Below, piece by piece: positions 1-8,536 of a stretch of DNA of 64,000 bases. The stretch covers positions 1 to 64,000 of the forward strand of contig NZ_BARG01000096.1 of the NCBI RefSeq assembly GCF_000376565.1, in the 5' to 3' direction. A program made the position numbers and the translations under genes. Position 1 is the first letter of the stretch. Every line of letters starts with the position of its first letter. Origin of the DNA: Streptomyces hokutonensis (GTDB lineage Bacteria; Actinomycetota; Actinomycetes; Streptomycetales; Streptomycetaceae). The notes under the pieces are model-generated. The model was not told the origin of the DNA. It ran no database searches and was given only the letters and a program-made list of their open reading frames with translations.

Positions 1-222
1 TGGGGCTGGTGGGGTGCCGGTGAGGGCTGACGCGCCGGTCGGGATCGGTGGCGCCGTTCGCGGTGTGTGGTGTGCGGTGTTGGCGGGCAGCGGGCCGGCG
101 GCGGACACCTGGTCGCGCCGAACCCGGCCGGTACCCGAGGCGCCGCACGTATGGCGGAACTGTCACGTGAACGCTCTAGCATGGTCCGCCTGACGGTCGA
201 CCGACGGGGACGGGGACGGGAC

Positions 223-1014
223 ATGGGGGACCAGACGCAGCCGGACGGCAGCGCGGGAGCGAACGACGACCCGTGGGCACCCCCGGAGAGCAAGCCATCA
301 CTGGACAAGCGCGCACAGCCACCCGCCCCCGGCCAGCAGCCGCCCCCGCAGGACCAGCCGCCGTCCCTGCACTACCAGCCCACCATGACCGCCCTCCCGT
401 CCGACGGCTTCGCTCCACCTGCCTCCGGAGTGCCCGGAACTCCGCCTCCTTCCGGCGCATCCGGAGTCCCGCACCCGTCCGGCGCCCCCGGCTACGGCGG
501 GCCCGGCACACCGCCGGGCCACCCCGGCAACGTAGGCACACCCCCCGGCCTCCCCAGCTACGGCGCCCCCGGTTACGGCCCGCCCAACGCCCCGGGCGCA
601 CCCGGCATGCCCGGCGGCTACGGCTACCCCGGCTACCCGCAGGGCTACGGCTGGCCCGGTATGCCGATGGCCCCGCAGAACAACCTGGGCACCGTGGCCC
701 TGGTGCTGGGCATCCTGTCCTGCTGCCTGTTCTGCATCTACGGCATCGTCTCCCTGATCCTCGGCATCATCGCCGTAGTCCTCGGCGTGAAGGGCAAGAA
801 GCGCGCGGACCGGGGCCAGGCCACGAACCGGGGTCAGGCCCAGGCAGGTCTGGTCACGGGGATCATCGGCATCATCCTCGGCCTCGCCGTGATCGCCCTG
901 CTGGTCATCGGCTTCGCGGTCTACCAGAACGGGAACGACAACCAGGACTCCGGCTCGACCTCGTCCTACAACTCCGCGCCCGCCCTGTCGGCCCCCATCC
1001 CGCCCCAGAGCTGA
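223..1014 (+). CDS. DUF4190 domain membrane protein with Pro/Gly-rich N-terminus
   Basis: The protein has 263 aa. The N-terminal ~150 residues are a low-complexity Pro/Gly/Tyr-rich cytoplasmic tail with repeated PGYG/GPG-type units. Two hydrophobic segments follow at about residues 160-190 and 215-240, flanking a basic loop (KGKKRADRGQ). This layout is typical of DUF4190 proteins of Streptomyces, whose role is unknown. The start was set at the ATG after a GGGACGGGAC purine-rich stretch. An upstream in-frame ATG exists at 67, but the extra residues look non-coding. The C-terminus is Ser/Pro-rich. The gene stands alone next to the NADAR gene. Family assignment is by the two-TM pattern and the GTVALVLGILS-type helix; no enzyme activity is implied. 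Confidence 0.8.
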   Translation: MGDQTQPDGSAGANDDPWAPPESKPSLDKRAQPPAPGQQPPPQDQPPSLHYQPTMTALPSDGFAPPASGVPGTPPPSGASGVPHPSGAPGYGGPGTPPGHPGNVGTPPGLPSYGAPGYGPPNAPGAPGMPGGYGYPGYPQGYGWPGMPMAPQNNLGTVALVLGILSCCLFCIYGIVSLILGIIAVVLGVKGKKRADRGQATNRGQAQAGLVTGIIGIILGLAVIALLVIGFAVYQNGNDNQDSGSTSSYNSAPALSAPIPPQS

Positions 1015-1984
1015 CCACAACAGCCGCCCCCTCCGACACACCCTTGCGGCTCGCCCCGCCGTAGCGCGCCCCAGGCCCTCCGCGGCGCGAGTCCGGTCGC
1101 GGCCGAAGCGCCTTCCCCGGCAGGCCCCCGAGGTCCACCCACCGAAGCCGCCCCGGCCCTCGGTCATCGCCAGCCCGGCCGCAGCGTCATCCCCAATACG
1201 CCTCCCGATGCGAGCCCTGCTGAAGCGATGCCGGCCCTCCACCAACGCGCACCGCAACCGCAGCCCACGCGCTTTCCCGACCGAACCCCGGGCTCGCCTC
1301 GACCTCTGACCTCGGCCGCCCCCGGACTGCCGTCAGCGCGAACCCAGCTGTGGCCGAAGCGCCTTCCCCAGCGCGCCCCGTGGAAGCCGCCCCGGCCCTC
1401 CATCGTCACGCGCCGCAACTGCAGCCGACGCGCTTTCCCGACCGAACCCCGGGCTCGCCTCGACCTCTGACCTCGGCCGCCCCTGGACTGCCGTCAGCGC
1501 GAACCCAGCTGTGGCCGAAGCGCCTTCCCCAACGCATCCCGCCGCAGCCCGTGCCTTCCACTGTCACGCGCCGCGACCGCAGCCCAAGCGCCTCCCCAAC
1601 GCATCCCGGGCTCGCCTCGACCTTCTGCCTCAGCCGTTCCCGGCTCCCGGTCGCGCGAGCCCAAACTGCATCAGCACCGCGCTCCCCGATACGTACCTCG
1701 CGCTCGCCCCCGCCCTCCACGACCGCGAGCCCAGCGACGGCCGCAGCACCTTCCCCCAACAGGTCCCCGAGGCGCGCCCGCCGAAGCCCCCCCCAAGGGT
1801 CTCCATCAGCGCGAACCCGGCCGTGGCGAAGTGCCTTCGCCGGATATGCCCCGGGGCTTGCCCAACCCCCGCTTCGGCCACCCCGGGCCTCCCAGCGGCC
1901 AGCCCAACCAACAGCAGCCGAAGCCCTCCGGCGGCCCCGGCACCCCCACCACCTCCAACCCCCGTCCCCGCAGAGGTCCCGCCC
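1015..1984. other. 970-base gene-free, repeat-rich spacer
   Basis: No open frame here shows convincing coding signs. All frames are Arg/Pro-rich and rest on degenerate repeats. Short related blocks (CGAAGCGCCTTCCCC, GAAGCCGCCCCGGCCCTC, GCGCGAACCCAGC and variants) recur from about 1090 to 1830. The best-conserved part is the tandem repeat annotated at 1231-1552. It separates the DUF4190 gene from the 3' end of the NADAR gene. Confidence 0.6.
1231..1552. repeat. Tandem ~161-bp repeat, two near-identical copies plus a decayed third
   Basis: Copy 1 starts at 1231 and copy 2 at 1392, both with CCGGCCCTCC. The stretches 1267-1372 and 1428-1533 differ at only about two positions. A third, degenerate copy follows from about 1551 to 1670. 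A 161-bp period is not a multiple of three, so a conserved repeated peptide in one frame is not expected. Confidence 0.85.
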
Positions 1985-2602
1985 CTACCCCACCCGCCCC
2001 CGAGCCTCCATCAACGCGAACCCCAGCAGATTCGGACCCCGCCACCGCTCCGGATCCCCCGCCCCCGGATCATCCGCGGCCAGCCCGATCCCCCACACGC
2101 GGTCCACGGGACTCGCCTCCACGAGCACCCGATTCCCCGTACCCAGCAGAAACGCCCGGAGTTCCTCGTCCGCCGCGAACTTGTGGACGCTCCCCTCGAC
2201 GACGATCCCGAACCGCTCCCGCGCCCAGGTCTCCTCGTCGAAGCCGCGCACCAGGCGCCCCGCCTTCTTCGCCACGGACGGATGGCCCGCCGCCAGCACC
2301 CGCGCGAGGGCGTCCTCGTCGCCGAAGAGTCGCGCCTTGCCGGCCATCATCCAGTGCTCTGCGGTCGCATACGTCACCCCGTCCACGGTGAACGGCGACG
2401 GCCACCACTGGCTCAGGCAGCTCGCGCTCACGCGGCCGTCCGGGCGGGGGCGGTGGCCCCAGAAGTGCAGGTACTTGACCTTGGTCCCGGCGCGCACTTC
2501 CCTGATCAGGGCTTCCTGCGAATCGATCTTTTGCGCGGCGTCCGCCGCGAGCTTCCCCGTGATCCCGTCCATACACGCGAGTCTTGCAGGCACCACTGAC
2601 AC
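1985..2602 (-). CDS. NADAR family protein (YbiA-like N-glycosidase fold)
   Basis: The protein has 205 aa. It carries the NADAR family signatures: an FWGH-like opening, a Q-WW-PSPF-DG-TY-T-EHW block with the conserved Glu (ATAEHWMMAGKA), and a C-terminal block SPVDRVWGIGLA followed by WRGPNLLGFALMEAR. Family members remove ADP-ribose or act on riboflavin-pathway and ADP-ribosyl compounds; the substrate here is unknown. The GTG at 2602 was chosen because it follows a strong AAGGGGGGA ribosome site. An internal ATG at 2572 has none. The gene is single and divergent from the polyamine operon, and its 3' end abuts the repeat-rich spacer. Confidence 0.85.
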   Translation of the reverse strand: MSVVPARLACMDGITGKLAADAAQKIDSQEALIREVRAGTKVKYLHFWGHRPRPDGRVSASCLSQWWPSPFTVDGVTYATAEHWMMAGKARLFGDEDALARVLAAGHPSVAKKAGRLVRGFDEETWARERFGIVVEGSVHKFAADEELRAFLLGTGNRVLVEASPVDRVWGIGLAADDPGAGDPERWRGPNLLGFALMEARGRVG

Positions 2603-2644
2603 TCCGTCCCCCCTTTTCCGTATGGACTCGACACCTGGTCGAAG

Positions 2645-2688
2645 GATTCCGTCGCGTAACCAAAAGGCAACAACGGAATCACTTGTTG
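2645..2688. promoter_or_regulatory. Inverted repeats upstream of polyamine operon
   Basis: Two dyads overlap in the divergent region: GATTCCGT (2645-2652) with ACGGAATC (2673-2680), and CAACAA (2668-2673) with TTGTTG (2683-2688). They lie about 100 bases before the aldehyde dehydrogenase start and are candidate operators. No regulator gene is adjacent, so the binder is unknown. Confidence 0.4.
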
Positions 2689-2783
2689 GAGTCCCTTTGC
2701 TCTGTCAGGATCGGCATTCAAATCGAGCTGGAGCTACGCCACCCGCCAGCGGACGAAGCGGGGCGAAGGCGGAGGAGAGCGAC

Positions 2784-4319
2784 ATGCACAACCCGGGCAG
2801 CGCAACCCCGGACCGATTCCCCGCTCAGGAGTACTTCGCGGACGGCGCGCAGTTCATCGCGGGCCGCCTGACCAAGGGCACCTCGGGCCACACCCACGCG
2901 GTCGTCGACCCCGCCACCGGCGAGGACGTGTACACGTACGAGCTGGCCGGCACGGCCGACGTGGACGCGGCCGTCGCCGCCGCCCGCGCCGCCTTCCCGG
3001 GCTGGTCGGGCGCCACCCCCGGCGAGCGCTCCGACGCGCTGCACCGCTTCGCCGCCGTGCTCGCCGAGCGCGCGGACGACTTCGCCCGCGCCGAGTCCCT
3101 CCAGTGCGGCAAGCCCCTCAAGCTGACCCGCGAGTTCGACATCCCCGGGACCATCGACAACACGGCCTTCTTCGCCGGTGCCGCACGGCATCTGCAGGGG
3201 CAGTCCGCCGGTGAGTACTCGGGCGACCACACGTCGTACGTACGCCGTGAACCCATCGGTGTCGTCGGCTCCATCGCGCCCTGGAACTATCCCCTCCAGA
3301 TGGCCGCCTGGAAGATCCTCCCGGCGATCGCCGCCGGCAACACGATCGTGCTCAAGCCCGCCGAGCTCACCCCGCTGACCTCGCTGATGTTCGCGCAGGC
3401 CGCCACCGAGGCCGGTATCCCGGACGGTGTCATCAACATCGTCACGGGGACCGGGAAGGAGGCCGGTGAGCATCTCGTCGGCCACCCGGACGTGGCCATG
3501 ACCTCCTTCACCGGCTCCACCGCCGTCGGCAAGCGCGTCGCCGAGATCGCGACCGCCACCGTCAAGCGCATCCACCTGGAGCTCGGCGGCAAGGCGCCCT
3601 TCGTGGTCTTCGACGACGCGGATCTCGAAGCCGCCGTCAACGGAGCCGTCGCCGGTTCGCTCATCAACACCGGGCAGGACTGCACGGCCGCCACGCGCGC
3701 GTACGTGCAAAGGCCCCTCTACGAAGCGTTCGTCCAGAAGACCGCCGCCCTCATGGCGGGCGTCCGGGTCGGCGATCCCTTCGCCCCGGGCACCGACCTC
3801 GGTCCGCTGATCTCGCACGTCCAGCGCGACCGCGTCGCCGGGTTCGTCGACCGGGCGCGTGGCTACGCGCGCGTGGTGACCGGCGGCGAGGCTCCTCAGG
3901 GAGATCTCAAGAACGGCGCGTACTATCGCCCCACCCTGGTCGCGGACGCCGCCCAGGACAGCGAGATCGTGCAGTCGGAGCTCTTCGGCCCGGTGCTCGT
4001 GGTGCTGCCCTTCGACAGCGACGACGAGGGCATCGCGCTCGCCAACGACACCCCGTACGGCCTCGCCGCCTCCGCGTGGACCCAGGGCGTCTACCGGGCA
4101 GGCCGCGCGACCCGCGAGATCAAGGCCGGCTGCGTGTGGATCAACGACCACATTCCGATCATCAGCGAGATGCCCCACGGCGGCTACAAGGCGTCCGGCT
4201 TCGGCAAGGACATGTCCGCCTACTCCTTCGAGGAGTACACCCAGATCAAGCACGTCATGTTCGACAACACCGCGGTCGCCAGGAAGGACTGGCACCGCAC
4301 GATCTTCGGGGACCGATAG
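2784..4319 (+). CDS. NAD-dependent gamma-aminobutyraldehyde-type dehydrogenase
   Basis: The protein has 511 aa and belongs to the ALDH superfamily. Visible landmarks are the substrate/cofactor segment GSIAPWNYPL, the cofactor loop FTGSTAVGKRV, the catalytic Glu in LELGGKAP (E266) and the nucleophilic Cys in NTGQDCTAATR (C300). It ends with the typical PHGGYKASGFGKDMS and FEEYTQIKHVM block, which resembles aminobutyraldehyde and betaine-aldehyde dehydrogenases. The start ATG follows GGAGGAGAG. An open frame extends about 1.4 kb upstream but lies in the repeat spacer and opposite the NADAR gene. It is followed after 56 bases by potD, so oxidation of 4-aminobutanal or gamma-glutamyl-aminobutyraldehyde to GABA derivatives is the likely job. 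The exact substrate is inferred. Confidence 0.88.
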   Translation: MHNPGSATPDRFPAQEYFADGAQFIAGRLTKGTSGHTHAVVDPATGEDVYTYELAGTADVDAAVAAARAAFPGWSGATPGERSDALHRFAAVLAERADDFARAESLQCGKPLKLTREFDIPGTIDNTAFFAGAARHLQGQSAGEYSGDHTSYVRREPIGVVGSIAPWNYPLQMAAWKILPAIAAGNTIVLKPAELTPLTSLMFAQAATEAGIPDGVINIVTGTGKEAGEHLVGHPDVAMTSFTGSTAVGKRVAEIATATVKRIHLELGGKAPFVVFDDADLEAAVNGAVAGSLINTGQDCTAATRAYVQRPLYEAFVQKTAALMAGVRVGDPFAPGTDLGPLISHVQRDRVAGFVDRARGYARVVTGGEAPQGDLKNGAYYRPTLVADAAQDSEIVQSELFGPVLVVLPFDSDDEGIALANDTPYGLAASAWTQGVYRAGRATREIKAGCVWINDHIPIISEMPHGGYKASGFGKDMSAYSFEEYTQIKHVMFDNTAVARKDWHRTIFGDR

Positions 4320-4375
4320 CAGAACTGACGGCCGCCCAAGCCGCGGCCGTCTCCTCCCGAAAGGGCAGCACGCGC

Positions 4376-5623
4376 ATGAAGCAGTACGAGCCCGACCGCC
4401 TGACCCCGGCCGAAGTGGCCGCCGTCCGGCGCAGCTTCCGCAAGAGCAGGTCCGCGTGGACCCGTCGTTCGGTGCTGCGCGCCTCCGCCGGCGGCGCGCT
4501 CGCGGTCGGCGGTCTCGGGGCCCTGAGCGGCTGCGGGATCCCCGCAGCAGGCAAGACGCAGGGCGGTGTGTCCGCCGACGACCACTCGGCCACGGAGAAG
4601 GAGATCGACTTCTCCAACTGGCCCGAGTACATCGACACGGACGACAGCGGCAAGCACCGGCCCACCCTGGACGCGTTCACCAAGCGGACCGGCATCAAGG
4701 TCAAGTACACCGAGGACATCAACGACAACGACGAGTTCTTCGGCAAGATCCAGCCGCAGCTCGCCGCAGGCCAGCCCACCGGCCGCGACCTGATCGTCCT
4801 CACCGACTGGCTGGCCGCCCGCATGATCCGCCTGGGCTACGTCCAGAAACTGGACGCCTCCAACCTGCCGCACGCCTACGCCAACCTGTCGGACCAGTTC
4901 CGCAGCCCCGACTGGGACCCCGGCCGGGCGTACTCGTACGTATGGCAGGGCATCTCGACCGTCATCGCCTACAACAAGAAGGCGCTCGACGGCGTCGAGG
5001 TGAAGTCGATCTCGGACCTGCTCGACAACCCCAAGCTCAAGGGCCGTGTCGGCTTCCTCACCGAGATGCGCGACAGCGTCGGCATGACCATGCTCGACAT
5101 GGGCAAGGACCCGGCGAAGTTCACCACCGACGACTACGACGCGGTCATCGCCCGCCTCCAGAAGGCCGTCGACAAGGGCCAGATCCGCCGCTTCACGGGC
5201 AACGACTACACGTCCGACCTCACCAAGGGCGACTTCGCGGCCTGTGTCGCCTGGGGCGGCGACATCGTCCAGCTCCAGTCGGACAACCCGGACGTCGGCT
5301 ACGTCATCCCCGAGGCCGGCTACATGACGTCGACCGACAACCTGCTGATCCCCAACAAGGCGCGCCACAAGACGAACGCCGAGCGGCTGATCGACTACTA
5401 CTACGAGCCCGAACCGGCCGCCGAACTCGCCGCCTACGTCAACTACGTCAGCCCGGTAGGGGACGTGAAGCCGTATCTCGCGAAGATCGACAAGTCGGCG
5501 GCGAGCAACCCGCTGATCCTTCCCGACAAGGCCATGGCGGCCAAGTCCCACGCCTTCCGCTCCCTGAGCTCGAAGGAAGAGACGGCCTACCAGCAGAAGT
5601 TCGCAAAGCTCACAGGGGCGTGA
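4376..5623 (+). CDS. potD: Polyamine ABC transporter substrate-binding lipoprotein (PotD/PotF type)
   Basis: The protein has 415 aa. The N-terminus carries a twin-arginine signal (TRRSVLRAS) followed by a hydrophobic stretch and a lipobox LSGC. It should therefore be exported folded by Tat and anchored to the outer membrane face by a lipidated Cys. The mature part has the PotD/F landmarks: a start FSNWPEYID, LIVLTDWLAARM, AYSYVWQGISTVIAYNKK and ACVAWGGDIVQLQ. It captures putrescine- or spermidine-like cations for the PotBC channel. The start ATG follows AAAGGGCAG. It is the second gene of the operon and ends 5 bases before potA. Confidence 0.9.
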   Translation: MKQYEPDRLTPAEVAAVRRSFRKSRSAWTRRSVLRASAGGALAVGGLGALSGCGIPAAGKTQGGVSADDHSATEKEIDFSNWPEYIDTDDSGKHRPTLDAFTKRTGIKVKYTEDINDNDEFFGKIQPQLAAGQPTGRDLIVLTDWLAARMIRLGYVQKLDASNLPHAYANLSDQFRSPDWDPGRAYSYVWQGISTVIAYNKKALDGVEVKSISDLLDNPKLKGRVGFLTEMRDSVGMTMLDMGKDPAKFTTDDYDAVIARLQKAVDKGQIRRFTGNDYTSDLTKGDFAACVAWGGDIVQLQSDNPDVGYVIPEAGYMTSTDNLLIPNKARHKTNAERLIDYYYEPEPAAELAAYVNYVSPVGDVKPYLAKIDKSAASNPLILPDKAMAAKSHAFRSLSSKEETAYQQKFAKLTGA

Positions 5624-5628
5624 CGACG

Positions 5629-6783
5629 ATGAACACCAAGGACACCAGCGGCGACGTCCGCCTCTCCGGTATCAGCAAGACCTACGACAACGGCTTCACA
5701 GCAGTGCAGCCGCTGGACCTGACCGTGCCCCAGGGGTCGTTCTTCGCCCTGCTCGGTGCGTCCGGCTGCGGCAAGACGACCACTCTGCGCATGATCGCCG
5801 GTCTGGAGGAACCTTCCTCCGGCACCGTCCACCTCGGCGACCAGGAAGTCACCAATCTCCCGCCCTACAAGCGGCCGGTGAACACCGTCTTCCAGTCGTA
5901 TGCCCTCTTCCCGCACCTCGACATTTTCGAGAACGTCGCCTTCGGTCTGCGCCGGCGCGGCATCAAGTCGGTGAAGCAGCAGGTCGTCGACATGCTCGAC
6001 CTGGTCCAGCTCGGCGAGCAGGCGCGCAAGAAGCCGCACCAGCTGTCGGGCGGCCAGCAGCAGCGGGTCGCGGTGGCCCGCGCGCTGATCAACCACCCCA
6101 AGGTGCTGCTCCTCGACGAGCCCCTCGGCGCCCTCGACCTCAAACTGCGCCGCCAGATGCAGCTGGAGCTCAAGCGCATCCAGACCGAGGTCGGCATCAC
6201 CTTCGTCCACGTCACGCACGACCAGGAGGAGGCCATGACCATGGCCGACACGGTCGCCGTGATGAACGCGGGCCGTGTCGAGCAGCTCGGCTCGCCCAGC
6301 GACCTCTACGAGAACCCGAACACCACCTTCGTCGCCAACTTCCTCGGCACCTCCAACCTCATCGAGGCCGAGGTCGACTCCAAGAGCGGTGACGACATCG
6401 TCCTCAAGGCGGGCGGCGGCAAGCTCGTCCTCCCCGAGGCGCGATGTTCCGCGCCCACCACGACCGGCGGCAAGGTCCTGGTCGGCGTACGCCCGGAGAA
6501 GATCACCCTCACGCCCGCCGACGACGCGGGCGAGATCCCGGCCGGCCGCAACCGCATCACCGGCAAGATCGCCGACTCCAGCTTCATCGGCGTCTCCACC
6601 CAGTACGTCATCGACAGCCCGGTCTGCCCCGAGTTCGAGGTCTACGCCCAGAACATCGACCGCGACTCCCGGCTCCGGCCCGGCGCCGACGTGGTCCTGC
6701 ACTGGAACCCGGCCCACACCTTCGGCCTCGACGCGGCGCAGGACATCGACGCGGGCGTCGACACCGAGGAGGAGGCCGCCTGA
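5629..6783 (+). CDS. potA: Polyamine ABC transporter ATP-binding protein
   Basis: The protein has 384 aa. The nucleotide-binding domain shows Walker A GASGCGKTT (about residues 42-50), signature LSGGQQQRV (about 138), Walker B VLLLDEP and the switch His in HVTHDQEEAM. A C-terminal regulatory TOBE-type domain (VGVRPEKITL onward) is as in PotA/MalK-class ATPases. It powers PotB/PotC. The ATG at 5629 is preferred over the in-frame GTG at 5620, which is too close to the AGGGG ribosome site. Its TGA stop overlaps the potB start by one base (TGATG), so translation is coupled. Confidence 0.93.
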   Translation: MNTKDTSGDVRLSGISKTYDNGFTAVQPLDLTVPQGSFFALLGASGCGKTTTLRMIAGLEEPSSGTVHLGDQEVTNLPPYKRPVNTVFQSYALFPHLDIFENVAFGLRRRGIKSVKQQVVDMLDLVQLGEQARKKPHQLSGGQQQRVAVARALINHPKVLLLDEPLGALDLKLRRQMQLELKRIQTEVGITFVHVTHDQEEAMTMADTVAVMNAGRVEQLGSPSDLYENPNTTFVANFLGTSNLIEAEVDSKSGDDIVLKAGGGKLVLPEARCSAPTTTGGKVLVGVRPEKITLTPADDAGEIPAGRNRITGKIADSSFIGVSTQYVIDSPVCPEFEVYAQNIDRDSRLRPGADVVLHWNPAHTFGLDAAQDIDAGVDTEEEAA

Positions 6784-7706
6784 TGGCCGCTGTCACCGAG
6801 GCGCCGCCCCTGGCACCGGCGCCGGAGAAGAAGCCTCCGCGCAAGAGGGGCCGCTGGACGCCGTACTGGCTGCTGCTGCCCGGCATTCTCTGGCTGATCG
6901 TCTTCTTCGCGCTGCCGATGATCTACCAGGGCTCCACGTCGATCCAGACGGGCTCCCTGGAGGACGGCTACAAGGTCACCTGGCACTTCTCGACCTACTG
7001 GGACGCGGTGTCCGAGTACTGGCCGCAGTTCGTGCGCTCGGGCTTGTACGCCGCCGCCGCGACGATCCTCTGTCTGCTGCTCGGCTACCCGCTCGCGTAC
7101 CTCATCGCCTTCCGCGCGGGACGCTGGCGCAACCTGATCATGATCCTGGTGATCGCGCCGTTCTTCACCAGCTTCCTGATCCGCACGCTGGCCTGGAAGA
7201 CGATCCTCGCGGACAGCGGCCCGGTCGTCAGCGCCCTCAACACGCTGCACGTCCTGGACGTCACCAACTGGCTCGGCTGGACCTCGGGCGACCGTGTGCT
7301 GGCCACGCCACTCGCGGTCGTCTGCGGACTGACGTACAACTTCCTGCCGTTCATGGTGCTCCCGCTCTACACCTCGCTGGAGCGCATCGACGGACGGCTG
7401 CACGAAGCGGCCGGCGACCTGTACGCCAAGCCCTTCACCACCTTCCGCAAGGTCACCTTTCCGCTGTCGATGCCCGGCGTCGTCTCCGGCACCCTGCTGA
7501 CCTTCATCCCGGCGGCCGGTGACTACGTCAACGCCGAACTCCTCGGCTCCACCGACACCCGCATGATCGGCAACGTCATCCAGACGCAGTTCCTGCGCAT
7601 TCTGGACTACCCGACGGCGGCGGCACTCTCCTTCGTCCTCATGGCCGCCATTCTCGCCATGGTGACCATCTACATTCGCAAGTCCGGGACGGAGGATCTG
7701 GTCTAA
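6783..7706 (+). CDS. potB: Polyamine ABC transporter permease PotB
   Basis: The protein has 307 aa. A charged N-terminal tail (PEKKPPRKRGRW) is followed by about six membrane helices. The binding-protein-dependent permease loop is visible as EAAGDLYAKPFTTFRKVTFPLSMPG, the EAA motif that docks to PotA. It pairs with PotC to form the channel. The start overlaps the potA stop by one base and its TAA directly abuts the potC ATG. Confidence 0.92.
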   Translation: MAAVTEAPPLAPAPEKKPPRKRGRWTPYWLLLPGILWLIVFFALPMIYQGSTSIQTGSLEDGYKVTWHFSTYWDAVSEYWPQFVRSGLYAAAATILCLLLGYPLAYLIAFRAGRWRNLIMILVIAPFFTSFLIRTLAWKTILADSGPVVSALNTLHVLDVTNWLGWTSGDRVLATPLAVVCGLTYNFLPFMVLPLYTSLERIDGRLHEAAGDLYAKPFTTFRKVTFPLSMPGVVSGTLLTFIPAAGDYVNAELLGSTDTRMIGNVIQTQFLRILDYPTAAALSFVLMAAILAMVTIYIRKSGTEDLV

Positions 7707-8507
7707 ATGGCAGTCGTACGCTGGTTCAAGCGCCATTTCGTAGTCATCGCCGGCCTGTTGACGCTCGGATATCTCCTCCTCCCGAACGTCATCGTCACGG
7801 TGTTCTCCTTCAACAAGCCGAAGGGGCGCTTCAATTACGAGTGGCAGAAATTCTCGCTGGACGCCTGGAAGCAGCCGTGCGGTGTCGCCGACATGTGCGG
7901 CTCGCTGAGCATCAGCCTCCAGATCGCCGTCTGGGCGACCATCGGCGCCACCGTCCTCGGCACGATGATCGCCTTCGCGCTGGTCCGCTACCGCTTCCGC
8001 GCGCGCGGCGCCGTCAACTCGCTGATCTTCCTGCCGATGGCGATGCCCGAGGTCGTCATGGCGGCCTCGCTGCTCACCCTGTTCCTCAACATGGGCGCCC
8101 AACTGGGCTTCTACACCATCCTGATCGCCCACATCATGTTCTGCCTCAGCTTCGTCGTCACCGCCGTCAAGGCCCGCGTGATGTCGATGGACCCGCGCCT
8201 GGAGGAGGCGGCCCGGGACCTCTACGCCGGGCCGGTGCAGACGTTCGTCAGGGTCACCCTCCCCATCGCGGCCCCCGGAATCGCGGCGGGCGCGCTGCTC
8301 TCCTTCGCGCTCTCCTTCGACGATTTCATCATCACCAATTTCAACGCGGGTTCGACCGTCACGTTCCCCATGTTCGTCTGGGGTTCGGCACAGCGCGGGA
8401 CACCCGTTCAGATCAATGTCATCGGTACGGCCATGTTCCTCGTCGCCGTATTGTTGGTGCTTGCCTCCATGGTGATCACCAACCGCCGCAACAAGGTAAA
8501 GGCATAA
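7707..8507 (+). CDS. potC: Polyamine ABC transporter permease PotC
   Basis: The protein has 266 aa with about six membrane helices. The EAA loop reads EEAARDLYAGPVQTFVRVTLP, and FALSFDDFIITNF near the C-terminus is typical of PotC. It is the second half of the membrane channel. The ATG abuts the potB stop codon with no spacer. The next gene, the FAD oxidase, starts 29 bases later, so one transcript from the aldehyde dehydrogenase to the oxidase is likely. Confidence 0.92.
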   Translation: MAVVRWFKRHFVVIAGLLTLGYLLLPNVIVTVFSFNKPKGRFNYEWQKFSLDAWKQPCGVADMCGSLSISLQIAVWATIGATVLGTMIAFALVRYRFRARGAVNSLIFLPMAMPEVVMAASLLTLFLNMGAQLGFYTILIAHIMFCLSFVVTAVKARVMSMDPRLEEAARDLYAGPVQTFVRVTLPIAAPGIAAGALLSFALSFDDFIITNFNAGSTVTFPMFVWGSAQRGTPVQINVIGTAMFLVAVLLVLASMVITNRRNKVKA

Positions 8508-8536
8508 CCGCTAGCGCCCTGTAGGGAGTTGAAATC

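Noticed and set aside
1350..2783. Long in-frame upstream extension of the aldehyde dehydrogenase
   Set aside because: It runs through the intergenic repeats and antisense to the NADAR gene, with Arg/Pro/Ser-rich translation. The ATG at 2784 has a good ribosome site and matches family length.
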